Of a stretch of DNA of 41,128 bases, positions 1-7,680 are shown in pieces. The translations under genes and the position numbers were made by a program. Source of the DNA: Fusibacter tunisiensis (GTDB taxonomy: Bacteria > Bacillota > Clostridia > Peptostreptococcales > Acidaminobacteraceae); assembly GCF_016908355.1 (NCBI RefSeq), contig NZ_JAFBDT010000020.1, positions 1-41,128 of the forward strand, given 5' to 3'. Below the pieces are notes generated by a model. That model did not search any database. It worked only from the letters and a program-made list of their open reading frames with translations, and was not told the DNA's origin. Within the stretch, counting starts at the first letter, position 1; every line of letters starts with the position of its first letter.

Positions 1-25
1 TTCTTTCACCCATTGGGTGAAAGAA
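1..25. repeat. Perfect 11-bp inverted repeat with 3-nt loop
   Basis: Arms TTCTTTCACCC and GGGTGAAAGAA are perfectly complementary around ATT. No T-run follows, so it is not an obvious intrinsic terminator. It lies at the window edge beside a truncated gene, so it could be part of the end of an inserted element or a protein-binding site. Its role is unknown. Confidence 0.6.
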
Positions 26-68
26 TGGTTTTGGCTTAACGATTATAAATACTTGCTTAAAGGGTTAT

Positions 69-224
69 ATGAGTAGATTGCACGTAGAATCTAGGAATCA
101 CTTAATTGGTGTTTTAGATATCGACAGTCCTGAATTGGAACGGTTTACGGCTGTTGACCAAAAGGCACTTGAGGAAATTGCACAAATCATGTTACAGTAT
201 ATCCATTTCCCAATCAATAAATAA
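69..224 (+). pseudogene. 3' remnant of a GAF-domain protein (free methionine-R-sulfoxide reductase type)
   Basis: From about 96 the frame reads HLIGVLDIDSPELERF and then an alpha-helical tail. This matches the C-terminal third of small GAF-domain proteins of the free methionine-R-sulfoxide reductase family, where GVLDIDSP is characteristic. The open frame continues upstream only to an in-frame stop at 18-20, and the residues before about 96 do not look like GAF sequence. The N-terminal half, with the family's active-site cysteines, is therefore missing. A 51-codon ORF starting at ATG 69 is possible but would not make a functional enzyme. It probably marks chromosomal DNA broken by insertion or rearrangement. 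Confidence 0.65.
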
Positions 225-243
225 AAAAATTGATTCAATAATA

Positions 244-305
244 AAAGCGTGTTTATAATACTTTTGCGGGTTAACCCCAGACATACAGTATTAAAAACAC
301 GCTTT
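244..305. terminator. Long hairpin, probable bidirectional terminator, with a nested palindrome
   Basis: An 18-nt arm at 244-261 (AAAGCGTGTTTATAATAC) pairs with 288-305 with one mismatch. The loop contains the 10-bp palindrome GGGTTAACCC. T-rich sequence flanks the 3' arm. It lies between the GAF remnant and the PadR gene, consistent with transcriptional insulation at the element edge, but it could also be a small inverted-repeat element. Confidence 0.5.
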
Positions 306-387
306 ATTAATATTGACGCTCTAACAAGCCTTTTGCCAATTGATCGACAGCCGACTTATAGTTGGACTCCGGATGTATTTATAGAAC

Positions 388-404
388 ATGTATAGATTAT
401 ACAT
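388..404. promoter_or_regulatory. Probable PadR operator (palindrome ATGTATA-N3-TATACAT)
   Basis: Seven-base arms ATGTATA and TATACAT are perfectly symmetrical around GAT, 22 bp upstream of the chosen PadR start. PadR-family sites typically have ATGT/ACAT half sites with 8-10 bp between, which fits here (9 bp). Autoregulation by the adjacent PadR protein is inferred. The site would overlap the core promoter of this operon. Confidence 0.6.
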
Positions 405-426
405 ATTGTTATTGGAGCTAATGAAC

Positions 427-753
427 ATGAAAAATAAATCGTCTATTAATCTAAATGAACCAAGCTTTTATATCTTATTGGCACTATCTAAAGAGCCAAT
501 GAGTGGGTATGAGCTAACAAGAAATATACTAAATATCACCAAGGGCAGACTTGAAGTAAGGACTGGAATCATGTACCCAACGCTAAAAAAGTTAGTAGAC
601 CTTAAACTCATTGAACAGATTGACGAAAGAAGTCAAGAGAGAAACAAGAAGACTTATCAATTAACTGAGGAAGGGAAGAAAATCCTTCAACATGAAGTTG
701 ATATGCTCAAGGAAAAATTAGAAGAAGTAAAATTGATTATGAACGAAACCTAA
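427..753 (+). CDS. PadR family transcriptional regulator
   Basis: This 108-residue protein is the usual size for the small PadR subfamily. It shows the PadR winged-helix pattern: LLALSKEPMSGYELTRNI, then GIMYPTLKKLVDLKLIE, then a wing ending in KKTYQLTEEGKKIL, followed by a C-terminal helix for dimerisation. Starts at 388 and 421 are also open, but ATG 427 has GGAG 9 nt upstream and leaves the palindromic operator (388-404) untranslated. Its stop overlaps the ribosome binding site of the next gene, so it heads the conjugation-type operon and probably represses it along with itself. Confidence 0.85.
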   Translation: MKNKSSINLNEPSFYILLALSKEPMSGYELTRNILNITKGRLEVRTGIMYPTLKKLVDLKLIEQIDERSQERNKKTYQLTEEGKKILQHEVDMLKEKLEEVKLIMNET

Positions 754-767
754 GGAGGTCGTGGAAT

Positions 768-1361
768 ATGAAAAAAATGAATTCAAAACAAATAACTACG
801 GTTACTGTAACATCTTTAATTATAGTGGCAATAATATTCGGTGCTTTGATTTTTTCAAAGCTAAACACAGTAGAAGTTACAAATGACAATTTAGCATCAG
901 ATAATCAGAATAACATTCCTGTTGTAGAAGAAATTGAGGTATCTGAAGAAGTTATGCCCCATGTGGAAGTACCTAAAATTCAGGATACAGAAACAGTGGA
1001 TATTAAAGATAATGAAGAAGTCGTTTCTATTGATGAACCACTGCCTGAGCCACCAGAAAAACCAGAACTAGAAGCACCAGAAGACAAACCGGAAACAACA
1101 GATGATTTAGAAGACATGGATAAGGTACCAGAGTACAATGAAGAAGATTTGGTTGTTGAAACGGAAGAGGTTGTCGTGGTGAATGAACCTCAAGAATCAA
1201 CAGAAACAGAACCGATAGTCGGAGATGAGGTTGAAAGTAATTTAGTACCACCATCTGAGAACCCATTTGCAAATCCTGCTAATGCTGCAAAACCAATAGA
1301 GTCAAATGGCGAAGACTATTATGAAGATGGAAGAAAAGCAGGTGAAGGCGACAAATTTTAA
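768..1361 (+). CDS. Membrane-anchored acidic, Pro/Glu-rich protein
   Basis: The protein has 197 residues. A short basic N-terminus (MKKMNSKQ) precedes one hydrophobic segment at about residues 10-30. The rest is an extended Glu/Asp/Pro/Val-rich extracellular region of about 160 residues with no recognisable fold. AAGGAGG sits 10 nt before the start. Its place between a PadR regulator and a secreted protein/NlpC/VirB4 series suggests a surface component or spacer of a Gram-positive conjugation apparatus. No function can be assigned from motifs. Low complexity makes homology searching unreliable. Confidence 0.7.
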   Translation: MKKMNSKQITTVTVTSLIIVAIIFGALIFSKLNTVEVTNDNLASDNQNNIPVVEEIEVSEEVMPHVEVPKIQDTETVDIKDNEEVVSIDEPLPEPPEKPELEAPEDKPETTDDLEDMDKVPEYNEEDLVVETEEVVVVNEPQESTETEPIVGDEVESNLVPPSENPFANPANAAKPIESNGEDYYEDGRKAGEGDKF

Positions 1362-1378
1362 TCAACTTAAAACATTTT

Positions 1379-1413
1379 AGACAGTCTCTTAGAAAGAAGG
1401 GGCTGTCTTTTTT
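1379..1413 (+). terminator. Intrinsic terminator or attenuator
   Basis: A 12-bp stem pairs AGACAGTCTCTT with AAGGGGCTGTCT, including two G-T pairs. The loop is AGAAAG and a run of six T follows. It sits between the acidic protein gene and the secreted protein gene, and the ribosome binding site of the next gene (GGAGG 1416-1420) directly follows the T-run. It therefore probably attenuates readthrough into the conjugation genes. Confidence 0.8.
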
Positions 1414-1427
1414 ATGGAGGAATGAAA

Positions 1428-3473
1428 ATGATGAAGAAATTTAATAGTGTACTAGGACTATTTCTTGTTATGGCATTATTGATTGGGTCTTTATCCGTAT
1501 ATGCTGATGACAATGCTGATACAGGTTCAGGTGATACAAGTAATGCTTTGGATGGTAAAGGTTTTTACCGTGGTAGTGAATATATGTATAAGGTGTCTGT
1601 GTATGTTGGACTATCAGATCAAGCTGATAAGAACACAAACTTGAGGTCAGAGTGGAAGATGGTTGGAACAAGTCCTATATATGTTAAACCGTCGAACTTC
1701 TCAATGCCATCAAACGTTTTTTTTGGTATTGAAAACAAAGTGAAATATCAAAATGGAAGTGCATTAACACCTAATAATAGTCCAATCGTAGTTACTGATA
1801 ATCCACCACCAATACCAATTACGAATGGGGGGAATATAGGCTCTGTAAAATCCTATTTTGGAGATGTAAATACACTTGATATGTTTATTAACTATTTTGC
1901 ATCACAAAAAGGAACTTCAAGAGAAGGGTTAGTTGAAAACATTATATTTACCATAGAAGGTGAAACAAAACGTTATCCAGCAGAAGAAATATTACCTATA
2001 AAAATTGATGGTCAATACCAGAATAAAGTACCATGGCTGATCTTGTATGAACCTGTAATTATTTCATACCTAAAAGACCGTACAACTACATTAGCCTTTA
2101 CTGCCACAGAATATGCCTTAGCTCAAAAGCTAGGGTATTTTAATTTTAGAAGTGGAGCTGATGGACAGTATATATCAGGTATGACCCATTCTGATTTGCC
2201 CAATTCAATTTTCTTAGAAGAAAGTTGGTTTGGCTATCCGGTAACGTCAGCACTTCCTGATAATGTGTATTGGGATTTGGATCGTATTATAGCAGGCGGT
2301 GGCTGGGGCATGCGTCTATTAAAGGCAAATGCAGCAAATGTCGTTGAAAATGATACAGAGTATGACTATGAGTATCGTGTTGATACAGATGTTATTACAT
2401 CGGTTCGTATTTATGCAAGTGATGATATCACCCCTGATAATAGGCATTTCAGCGAGGCAGCTTATAAGAAGCCAGTTAAAAACACAGCCACTATAACCAT
2501 CAGTGCTAATGGCTATTCAAAGAGCACTGAAGTCGTTATTCCTAGTGGCGGTTCAGAATTGGTTTGGCTTAAATGGCATACTCCAAGTACACCTGGTGAA
2601 GAAACAATTCAGGTGAATGTCAGTGGTAACAGTGCAGCAAAAATTGATGGAACAAGCCGAAGTGCTACCTTAATAGGTAAAGTTGTAGATTTGAACTTAA
2701 GTGAGCCACCAAATCCAACAGCCAATGACCGAAATGATCATTTTACCTTGCCGAGTATTCCGGTCAAAGCAGAGAAGACTACTGCGAACTGGGGTGTGTA
2801 TGATTGCAACTGGATTCCTAAATGGGTGTGGCATCCAAAATGGGAATGGGAGTCTGATTGGCAAAAAGAGTATTATACCTATCATCATTCTGGTGGATGC
2901 AGGGATACGGATGGCGATGGAGATGACGACTATTGTCCGGGACATAGGAGATATCGTTGGGTAGATGAAGGTGAATGGGTGGATAACGGTCATTGGGTAG
3001 ATGAAGGACACTGGGAATATGATTATACAAACTTTAATGCTAGTCTTTCAGGCATTATGACATTAAAGCCGGATGAAAAATCTCCAACTGCAGACGGAGA
3101 AAATATGAAATCTGGCTATGGTGTTAACATCAATGTCTCGACCTATCCTACAACAAATGCACCAAGTTCGCATGTAACCAATGCTCAAAATGTCATCACT
3201 TATTTTCCTGAATTTCAATATGACACTTACTGGAGATTGTTGGATGCAAGGGGATATGGTGAATTTGCTTTCAAGGAGAATAAGTATTCAACATTTAATA
3301 GCAGAGTTCATTTTACGCCACTGTGGTTCCCAGATGGAAGGTATAGAGTCTATTCTGAAATCATAGATATGTGGACGCCAGATGGCATGCTTAGAATTAA
3401 TTTAGATGATGATGTGACCATTGATGGAGATTTATATATGGATTGGCACATTGGTCCCAAAAGGAGTGAATAA
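1428..3473 (+). CDS. Large secreted protein with Trp-rich and Asp-rich segment
   Basis: The protein has 681 residues with a clear signal peptide: MMKKF, then a hydrophobic stretch, with likely cleavage after SVYA near residue 25. ATG 1428 is 7 nt after GGAGG, while ATG 1422 is too close. Most of the body appears beta-rich. At about residues 454-531 lies an unusual segment with repeated Trp (KWVWHPKWEWESDW; WVDEGEWVDNGHWVDEGHW), several His and three Cys, and an Asp-rich DTDGDGDDD run like a calcium-binding loop. Its position ahead of an NlpC/P60 hydrolase and VirB4 suggests an extracellular conjugation or adhesion component. I do not recognise the family. Confidence 0.75.
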   Translation: MMKKFNSVLGLFLVMALLIGSLSVYADDNADTGSGDTSNALDGKGFYRGSEYMYKVSVYVGLSDQADKNTNLRSEWKMVGTSPIYVKPSNFSMPSNVFFGIENKVKYQNGSALTPNNSPIVVTDNPPPIPITNGGNIGSVKSYFGDVNTLDMFINYFASQKGTSREGLVENIIFTIEGETKRYPAEEILPIKIDGQYQNKVPWLILYEPVIISYLKDRTTTLAFTATEYALAQKLGYFNFRSGADGQYISGMTHSDLPNSIFLEESWFGYPVTSALPDNVYWDLDRIIAGGGWGMRLLKANAANVVENDTEYDYEYRVDTDVITSVRIYASDDITPDNRHFSEAAYKKPVKNTATITISANGYSKSTEVVIPSGGSELVWLKWHTPSTPGEETIQVNVSGNSAAKIDGTSRSATLIGKVVDLNLSEPPNPTANDRNDHFTLPSIPVKAEKTTANWGVYDCNWIPKWVWHPKWEWESDWQKEYYTYHHSGGCRDTDGDGDDDYCPGHRRYRWVDEGEWVDNGHWVDEGHWEYDYTNFNASLSGIMTLKPDEKSPTADGENMKSGYGVNINVSTYPTTNAPSSHVTNAQNVITYFPEFQYDTYWRLLDARGYGEFAFKENKYSTFNSRVHFTPLWFPDGRYRVYSEIIDMWTPDGMLRINLDDDVTIDGDLYMDWHIGPKRSE

Positions 3474-3478
3474 TAGAC

Positions 3479-4708
3479 ATGGCAATAAATCCAGCAACAC
3501 TAAAGGCAGTAGCAAAGGTTGCTACAACAGTTTTGTCAGATGAAAAGGGCAGGCGAATCATTTTGATTGCCTGCCTTGTTCCTTTTATTATCATTCTACT
3601 CGTTTTGTCCTCACCATTTGCAATCTTCTTTTCAATGCTTGGTGGTCAGGATGAAACGGTATCGGTTATCAGCGTCTTGAATGAAATGAAAGAAGATTTT
3701 AGATATAGCATTCAGCAGGAGCAATCAGATTCTTCCGCTGATACCATCAAAACAATAGTAATGGGAAGTGAAGATGGAACAATCATAGATAATTCAGAAG
3801 ACGTGTTGATTGCTTTTGCTGTGAAATATAATGGGACAAAGGATGATGCTGAGCAGATTGCCGTGTTATCTGATAAGCAGGTTGAAAAGTTTAAAAAAGT
3901 CTATTGGGATATGAATTTGATTAACACTACTTATGAAACTACGTCAAAAGAAGTTGAAGTCACTACAACAAATGGCAAGGGTGAGCAAGTTACCAAGACT
4001 ATAACCGTTACAACAACCACTAAAATTATTACCATAGATTGTTTGACAGCTGAAGATATCGGTGAAATATATGGATTTGATGATGTTCAGAACCGGATGA
4101 TTGTTGAAATGCGGAAAAGTGGATATGGTGTACTGATGGTTTCGGGCAATGTCAAAACATTTTTAACTAGGGAAGAAATTAATGCCATACACAGTTATAT
4201 CCCTGAAGGTGTAACCATTGAAAGTGAAAAAGTCGTTGAAGCTGCAGAGAGTCTAGTTGGGAAAGTAAATTATTTCTGGGGTGGAAAAAGTCTTGCCATT
4301 GGTTGGGATGAACGTTTTGGTATAGATATGGAAGTCACTTCACCGGGAAGTTCATCTACAGGCACAATACGTCCCTTTGGTTTGGATTGTTCAGGCTTTG
4401 TGACTTGGGCATTCGTGAATGCAGGATTGCCTGCTGAGTCCATTGAGTCAACCATAGGCCATGGCACAACAGCTCAGTGGAATGTATCGACCAGTATTCC
4501 TGCTAGTACAGTAATGTTAGGTGATCTAGCTTTTCTTGCAACACCAGGAACAAGAAAGGTCAATCATATTGGTATCGTTGCAGGTAGAAATGATGACGGA
4601 CAGATATTGGTTGTCCATTGTTCATCAGGTGCTAATAACGTTTCAATAGCAACAGCAGAAAGTGTTGGTTTTCAATATTATAGACGACCGGCAGTTCTAA
4701 TCCATTAA
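3479..4708 (+). CDS. Membrane-anchored NlpC/P60 peptidoglycan hydrolase of the conjugation system
   Basis: The protein has 409 residues. A hydrophobic segment at about residues 23-50 anchors it, followed by a linker/stalk and a C-terminal NlpC/P60 domain from about residue 240. The catalytic cysteine is Cys304 in GLDCSGFVTWAF and the catalytic histidine is His363 in NHIGIVAG. Family knowledge: these cysteine peptidases cut stem-peptide bonds in peptidoglycan, and conjugative elements use them to open the wall for the transfer channel. The gene starts 5 nt after the secreted protein ends. The next gene is 17 nt downstream. Confidence 0.88.
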   Translation: MAINPATLKAVAKVATTVLSDEKGRRIILIACLVPFIIILLVLSSPFAIFFSMLGGQDETVSVISVLNEMKEDFRYSIQQEQSDSSADTIKTIVMGSEDGTIIDNSEDVLIAFAVKYNGTKDDAEQIAVLSDKQVEKFKKVYWDMNLINTTYETTSKEVEVTTTNGKGEQVTKTITVTTTTKIITIDCLTAEDIGEIYGFDDVQNRMIVEMRKSGYGVLMVSGNVKTFLTREEINAIHSYIPEGVTIESEKVVEAAESLVGKVNYFWGGKSLAIGWDERFGIDMEVTSPGSSSTGTIRPFGLDCSGFVTWAFVNAGLPAESIESTIGHGTTAQWNVSTSIPASTVMLGDLAFLATPGTRKVNHIGIVAGRNDDGQILVVHCSSGANNVSIATAESVGFQYYRRPAVLIH

Positions 4709-4725
4709 AATCAGGGAGGTAAAAC

Positions 4726-5367
4726 ATGAACCCAGTATTACCAATTATTATGATTGTATTATGTGCTATTGCAGGAGCAGTAGCCTTTTTCTTTATGAAA
4801 AGACCCATTCAATCAAAGACAAATCAAATATCAGAAAAACAAAAAACAGCACAAGAATTTGTCAATGTAAAAGATATTCATGACAATTTTTTATATACGA
4901 GAGATGGACAAATTATCGCCTATATCAAGATTCATCCCATTAGTATAGATTTGTTTTCAGACAGTGAAAAAGAACAGATATCAAAGGTTTTAACAGCTGA
5001 ATTATCCAGTGTTCAGAAACCCTTTAAGTTTTTAGCGGTCTCAAGACCTGTAGATATCACACCGCTGGTGAACGAGTATCAAAGTCTCTTATCAGAAACG
5101 ACAGATCAAAAGCAAAAGGAACTTCTTAGAAATGAAATCATGGAGATCAGCAATTTTGCTACCAGTGGGGAGGTTATCGAAAGAAACTTTTTTATTATGA
5201 TGTGGAGTCCATATCGTCAAGGTGTAGAACCTGAATTGATTAAAGAGTGTAAGGAGATGATTCAAAAGTTTGAAAGCGTGAATATCAGCTCTGACATCAT
5301 CAAAGAACAGGAAATCGTGAGGTTGTGTAACCTCATTAATAATCCAGCATATATTTATTATGAGTAG
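4726..5367 (+). CDS. Conjugation-type membrane protein resembling a VirB4/TraC N-terminal domain
   Basis: The protein has 213 residues. An N-terminal hydrophobic segment (residues 5-23) is followed by a cytoplasmic domain. The pattern of that domain (FLYTRDGQIIAYIKIHPISIDLF, then KPFKFLAVSRPVDITPLV, then ERNFFIMMW) recalls the N-terminal domain found in Gram-positive VirB4/TrsE-like ATPases. GGGAGG is 6 nt upstream. In the ancestral order this gene would directly precede VirB4, but a two-gene ATPase-TOPRIM cassette now lies between them. The VirB4 ORF downstream keeps its own N-terminal domain, so this is not simply the missing half of a split gene. The assignment is by resemblance only. Confidence 0.6.
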   Translation: MNPVLPIIMIVLCAIAGAVAFFFMKRPIQSKTNQISEKQKTAQEFVNVKDIHDNFLYTRDGQIIAYIKIHPISIDLFSDSEKEQISKVLTAELSSVQKPFKFLAVSRPVDITPLVNEYQSLLSETTDQKQKELLRNEIMEISNFATSGEVIERNFFIMMWSPYRQGVEPELIKECKEMIQKFESVNISSDIIKEQEIVRLCNLINNPAYIYYE

Positions 5368-5411
5368 GATGATTTGATGAATACACTTCATGAATACAAT
5401 TATAAAAATAT

Positions 5412-5515
5412 GGTTACAATAAACACTATATAAAATTAAAAACCGATACATAATGTATCTGATTTTGAAAATAAGTTTACAAATAAAGAGTTTTGTGATA
5501 TGATTTATTGTAACC
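5412..5515. promoter_or_regulatory. Promoter and symmetric sites of the ATPase-TOPRIM cassette
   Basis: A good promoter, TTTACA (5476-5481), 17-bp spacer, TATGAT (5499-5504), points to the ATPase gene. A 15-bp perfect palindrome (GATACAT-A-ATGTATC, 5445-5459) lies 16 bp upstream of the -35. A perfect 12-bp inverted repeat (GGTTACAATAAA at 5412-5423 and its complement at 5504-5515) brackets the whole region, its right arm overlapping the last base of the -10 and the expected transcription start. Together they look like a repressor-controlled promoter that makes the cassette independent of the conjugation operon. Confidence 0.6.
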
Positions 5516-5528
5516 GGAGGTGTATGTA

Positions 5529-6917
5529 ATGAAAGATTCTATGATTCGTATAAAAGAAGCTGAACTCTATAATATAAAAAATGTTGAATATGGAAAAATT
5601 GATTTCCCAAATGATAATACATCATCTAATAAATTAATGCATTCTGAGATTGTTGGTATATATGGTCAAAATGGTTCAGGTAAAACAGCATTTGTTGATG
5701 CTATGTGGATTATTAAACACCTTATCAGTGGAAAAGAGCTACCTAAAAACGCAGGTGACTATATCTTTGAAGCAGAAGAAACAGCTACGATCAAACTTGG
5801 TTTTGATTTGCACCAAGGTGACCATGAGTATCAGATTTTCTACGAAGTAGAGATTGAAAGAACAGATGAAAACAAAGCTAAAGTCATTCGAGAAAACTTA
5901 ACGTACAAAGAGCTTATTGATGGTGCTTGGAAAAGTAAAGCGGGAATTATTGATTATCACGTAAAAAACAAAGAATATGTCTTTAAACCGGTAAAAAATT
6001 ATCGTTTGCTAACTTCAAATAATGCTGATGTTCAAATTGACTTGGGTGTTGCAAAAAAAATGTCAGATAAAAACAGTACATCTTTTGTTTTCAGTAGTGA
6101 GTTAGAAGATATCATTAAGAAAAGTGATGCGTTTAAAAACTACACAGATATTATTATATCTTTAAAGCATTATGCCAATGTAAATCTGTTTATCATAAAG
6201 AATCACCATTCAGGGATGATTAACATGAATGTGTTGATTCCCTTTAGTTTCAGGTTGTTGGATGAGAAAAAGGTGACACAGGGAGATTTGGCAATTGGTC
6301 TGTTAAAGCCATCGGTTGTACCGGAAGAAGTATATAATGTTGTGGTTAAGATTATTGACCAGATGAATATTGTACTTGAGACCATTGTTCCAGGTCTTAA
6401 TATCGGACTCAAAAACCATGGCAAACAGCTGAGAGAAGATGGTAATGAAGGAATTAGGATTGAACTGATTTCCATAAGAGATGACATAAAAGTTCCTTTA
6501 AAGTATGAATCTGATGGTATCAAGAAAATCATCTCCATACTGAGTACTTTGATAACAATGTTTAATAGCCCCACAGTTTGTATGGTGGTTGATGAACTAG
6601 ATGCTGGAATATTTGAGTATTTACTCGGTGAAATTCTTCAGATTATTAGTGAAAACGGAAGAGGACAGTTGATTTTTACTTCTCATAATTTAAGACCCCT
6701 TGAAATGCTGGATACAAGTTCAATCATTTTTACAACAACGAATCCTAAAAATCGATATATGCGCTTTGCAAATGTTAAGAGCAATAATAACCTTCGAAAC
6801 CTGTATTATCGAAGCATAAATCTTGGTGGACAAAAAGAGGAAATCTACAAAGAGACCAATAGCTTTGATATCAGTCGCGCCTTCAGGATTGCTGGGAGGG
6901 TGATTGATGAAAACTAA
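5529..6917 (+). CDS. AAA/ABC-type ATPase, sensor-like subunit of an ATPase-TOPRIM pair
   Basis: The protein has 462 residues from ATG 5529 (GGAGG 8 nt upstream; the GTG at 5520 is too close). It begins IRIKEAELYNIKNVEYGKIDF, typical of AAA_15/OLD-like ATPases. Walker A is GQNGSGKT (residues 46-53, Lys52). Walker B is VCMVVDELD (Asp355, Glu356), followed by IFTSHNLRPLEML with a switch-type His. The end overlaps the TOPRIM gene by 11 nt, showing translational coupling. Family knowledge: AriA of PARIS and OLD-family ATPases hold or activate a TOPRIM nuclease upon sensing a phage trigger. I infer a similar anti-phage role. It could also belong to another ATPase-TOPRIM abortive infection family. 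Confidence 0.8.
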   Translation: MKDSMIRIKEAELYNIKNVEYGKIDFPNDNTSSNKLMHSEIVGIYGQNGSGKTAFVDAMWIIKHLISGKELPKNAGDYIFEAEETATIKLGFDLHQGDHEYQIFYEVEIERTDENKAKVIRENLTYKELIDGAWKSKAGIIDYHVKNKEYVFKPVKNYRLLTSNNADVQIDLGVAKKMSDKNSTSFVFSSELEDIIKKSDAFKNYTDIIISLKHYANVNLFIIKNHHSGMINMNVLIPFSFRLLDEKKVTQGDLAIGLLKPSVVPEEVYNVVVKIIDQMNIVLETIVPGLNIGLKNHGKQLREDGNEGIRIELISIRDDIKVPLKYESDGIKKIISILSTLITMFNSPTVCMVVDELDAGIFEYLLGEILQIISENGRGQLIFTSHNLRPLEMLDTSSIIFTTTNPKNRYMRFANVKSNNNLRNLYYRSINLGGQKEEIYKETNSFDISRAFRIAGRVIDEN

Positions 6918-7584
6918 AAAGGTCATTCTATTTATTGTAGAAGGTGTCACTGATAAAATATCTTTAGGTGGCATTATTGATAAATTGGTTTCGTCGAACC
7001 TGGTAAGATTCTACATAACCGGAGGAGATATAACCAGTGATCGATTTTCAAATAGCTCTAATGCCATTGCCAAAGTCAATGATCATGTTAAAACTTTTCT
7101 AGCAAGAGAACTAGGAATAAAAAAGAGCGATATAATTCGGATTGTTCATCTAATCGATATGGATGGGGCTTATATTGGCAGTGATCAAATTCAAGTGGAA
7201 GATATCGATGGATTCGCTTATTCTGAGACTGCAATTACTGGAAGTTCAGTCGAACGAGTAACTGAAAGGAACAACAGAAAGCAGCAAGTGATCAATCGAT
7301 TGTCATTATGTCCTAAGTTATCAGGGATACCATATAGTATGTATTATTTTTCTTGTAATCTGGAACACGTTTTGCATAATGAGATAAATCTGGCGGACGA
7401 ATTGAAGATGGAGTATGCTGAGCGGTTTTCTGATTCCTATTATAAGACGGAAGCGACATTTATTGACTTCATTCGAGATGAACAGTTTGCAGTTAAAGGC
7501 GATTATAAAGAGACTTGGGAATTTATAAAACTAAATGGGAATTCCCTCAAGCGGTATAGCAATTTTCATTTGTTCTTTGAATAA
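6907..7584 (+). CDS. TOPRIM-like nuclease, effector of the ATPase pair
   Basis: The protein has 225 residues from ATG 6907, preceded by GGGAGGG. The first strand, ILFIVEGVTDK, carries the TOPRIM glutamate (Glu12). The second acidic motif is IVHLIDMDGAY (Asp84, Asp86). These match the E...DxD metal site of TOPRIM domains found in OLD, GajA, RloB-like and AriB (DUF4435) proteins. The C-terminal part is helical and unrecognised. The 11-nt overlap with the ATPase gene implies a fixed protein ratio. Likely activity is nucleic acid cleavage causing abortive infection, inferred from the pair arrangement. It is shorter than typical AriB, so the exact family is uncertain. Confidence 0.68.
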   Translation: MKTKKVILFIVEGVTDKISLGGIIDKLVSSNLVRFYITGGDITSDRFSNSSNAIAKVNDHVKTFLARELGIKKSDIIRIVHLIDMDGAYIGSDQIQVEDIDGFAYSETAITGSSVERVTERNNRKQQVINRLSLCPKLSGIPYSMYYFSCNLEHVLHNEINLADELKMEYAERFSDSYYKTEATFIDFIRDEQFAVKGDYKETWEFIKLNGNSLKRYSNFHLFFE

Positions 7585-7624
7585 ATAAAAAAAGATAAAT
7601 TAACTAAATGAATAAAATCAAGAG

Positions 7625-7654
7625 AAAACACAGCACATTGATGTTGTGTTTTTT
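7625..7654 (+). terminator. Terminator of the ATPase-TOPRIM cassette
   Basis: AAAACACA pairs with TGTGTTTT around a short loop containing a further CAT/ATG pair, and a T-run ends it. It closes the cassette opened by the promoter at 5476-5504. VirB4 follows after 26 nt with its own GGAGG, so VirB4 expression would need readthrough or a promoter I cannot identify. Confidence 0.7.
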
Positions 7655-7680
7655 CGTGCAAAGAAATGGAGGAAAAGTGA

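Noticed and set aside
212-221. AATCAATAAA shared with 38451-38460 as an att core for the first element
   Set aside because: Ten AT-rich bases shared in this low-GC sequence can easily be chance, and no further identity extends on either side.
2697-3030. Long antisense and alternate-frame ORFs within the secreted protein gene
   Set aside because: They mirror the repetitive Trp/Asp codons of the real gene, lack ribosome binding sites and have no recognisable domain. The same holds for the other shadow frames across the window.
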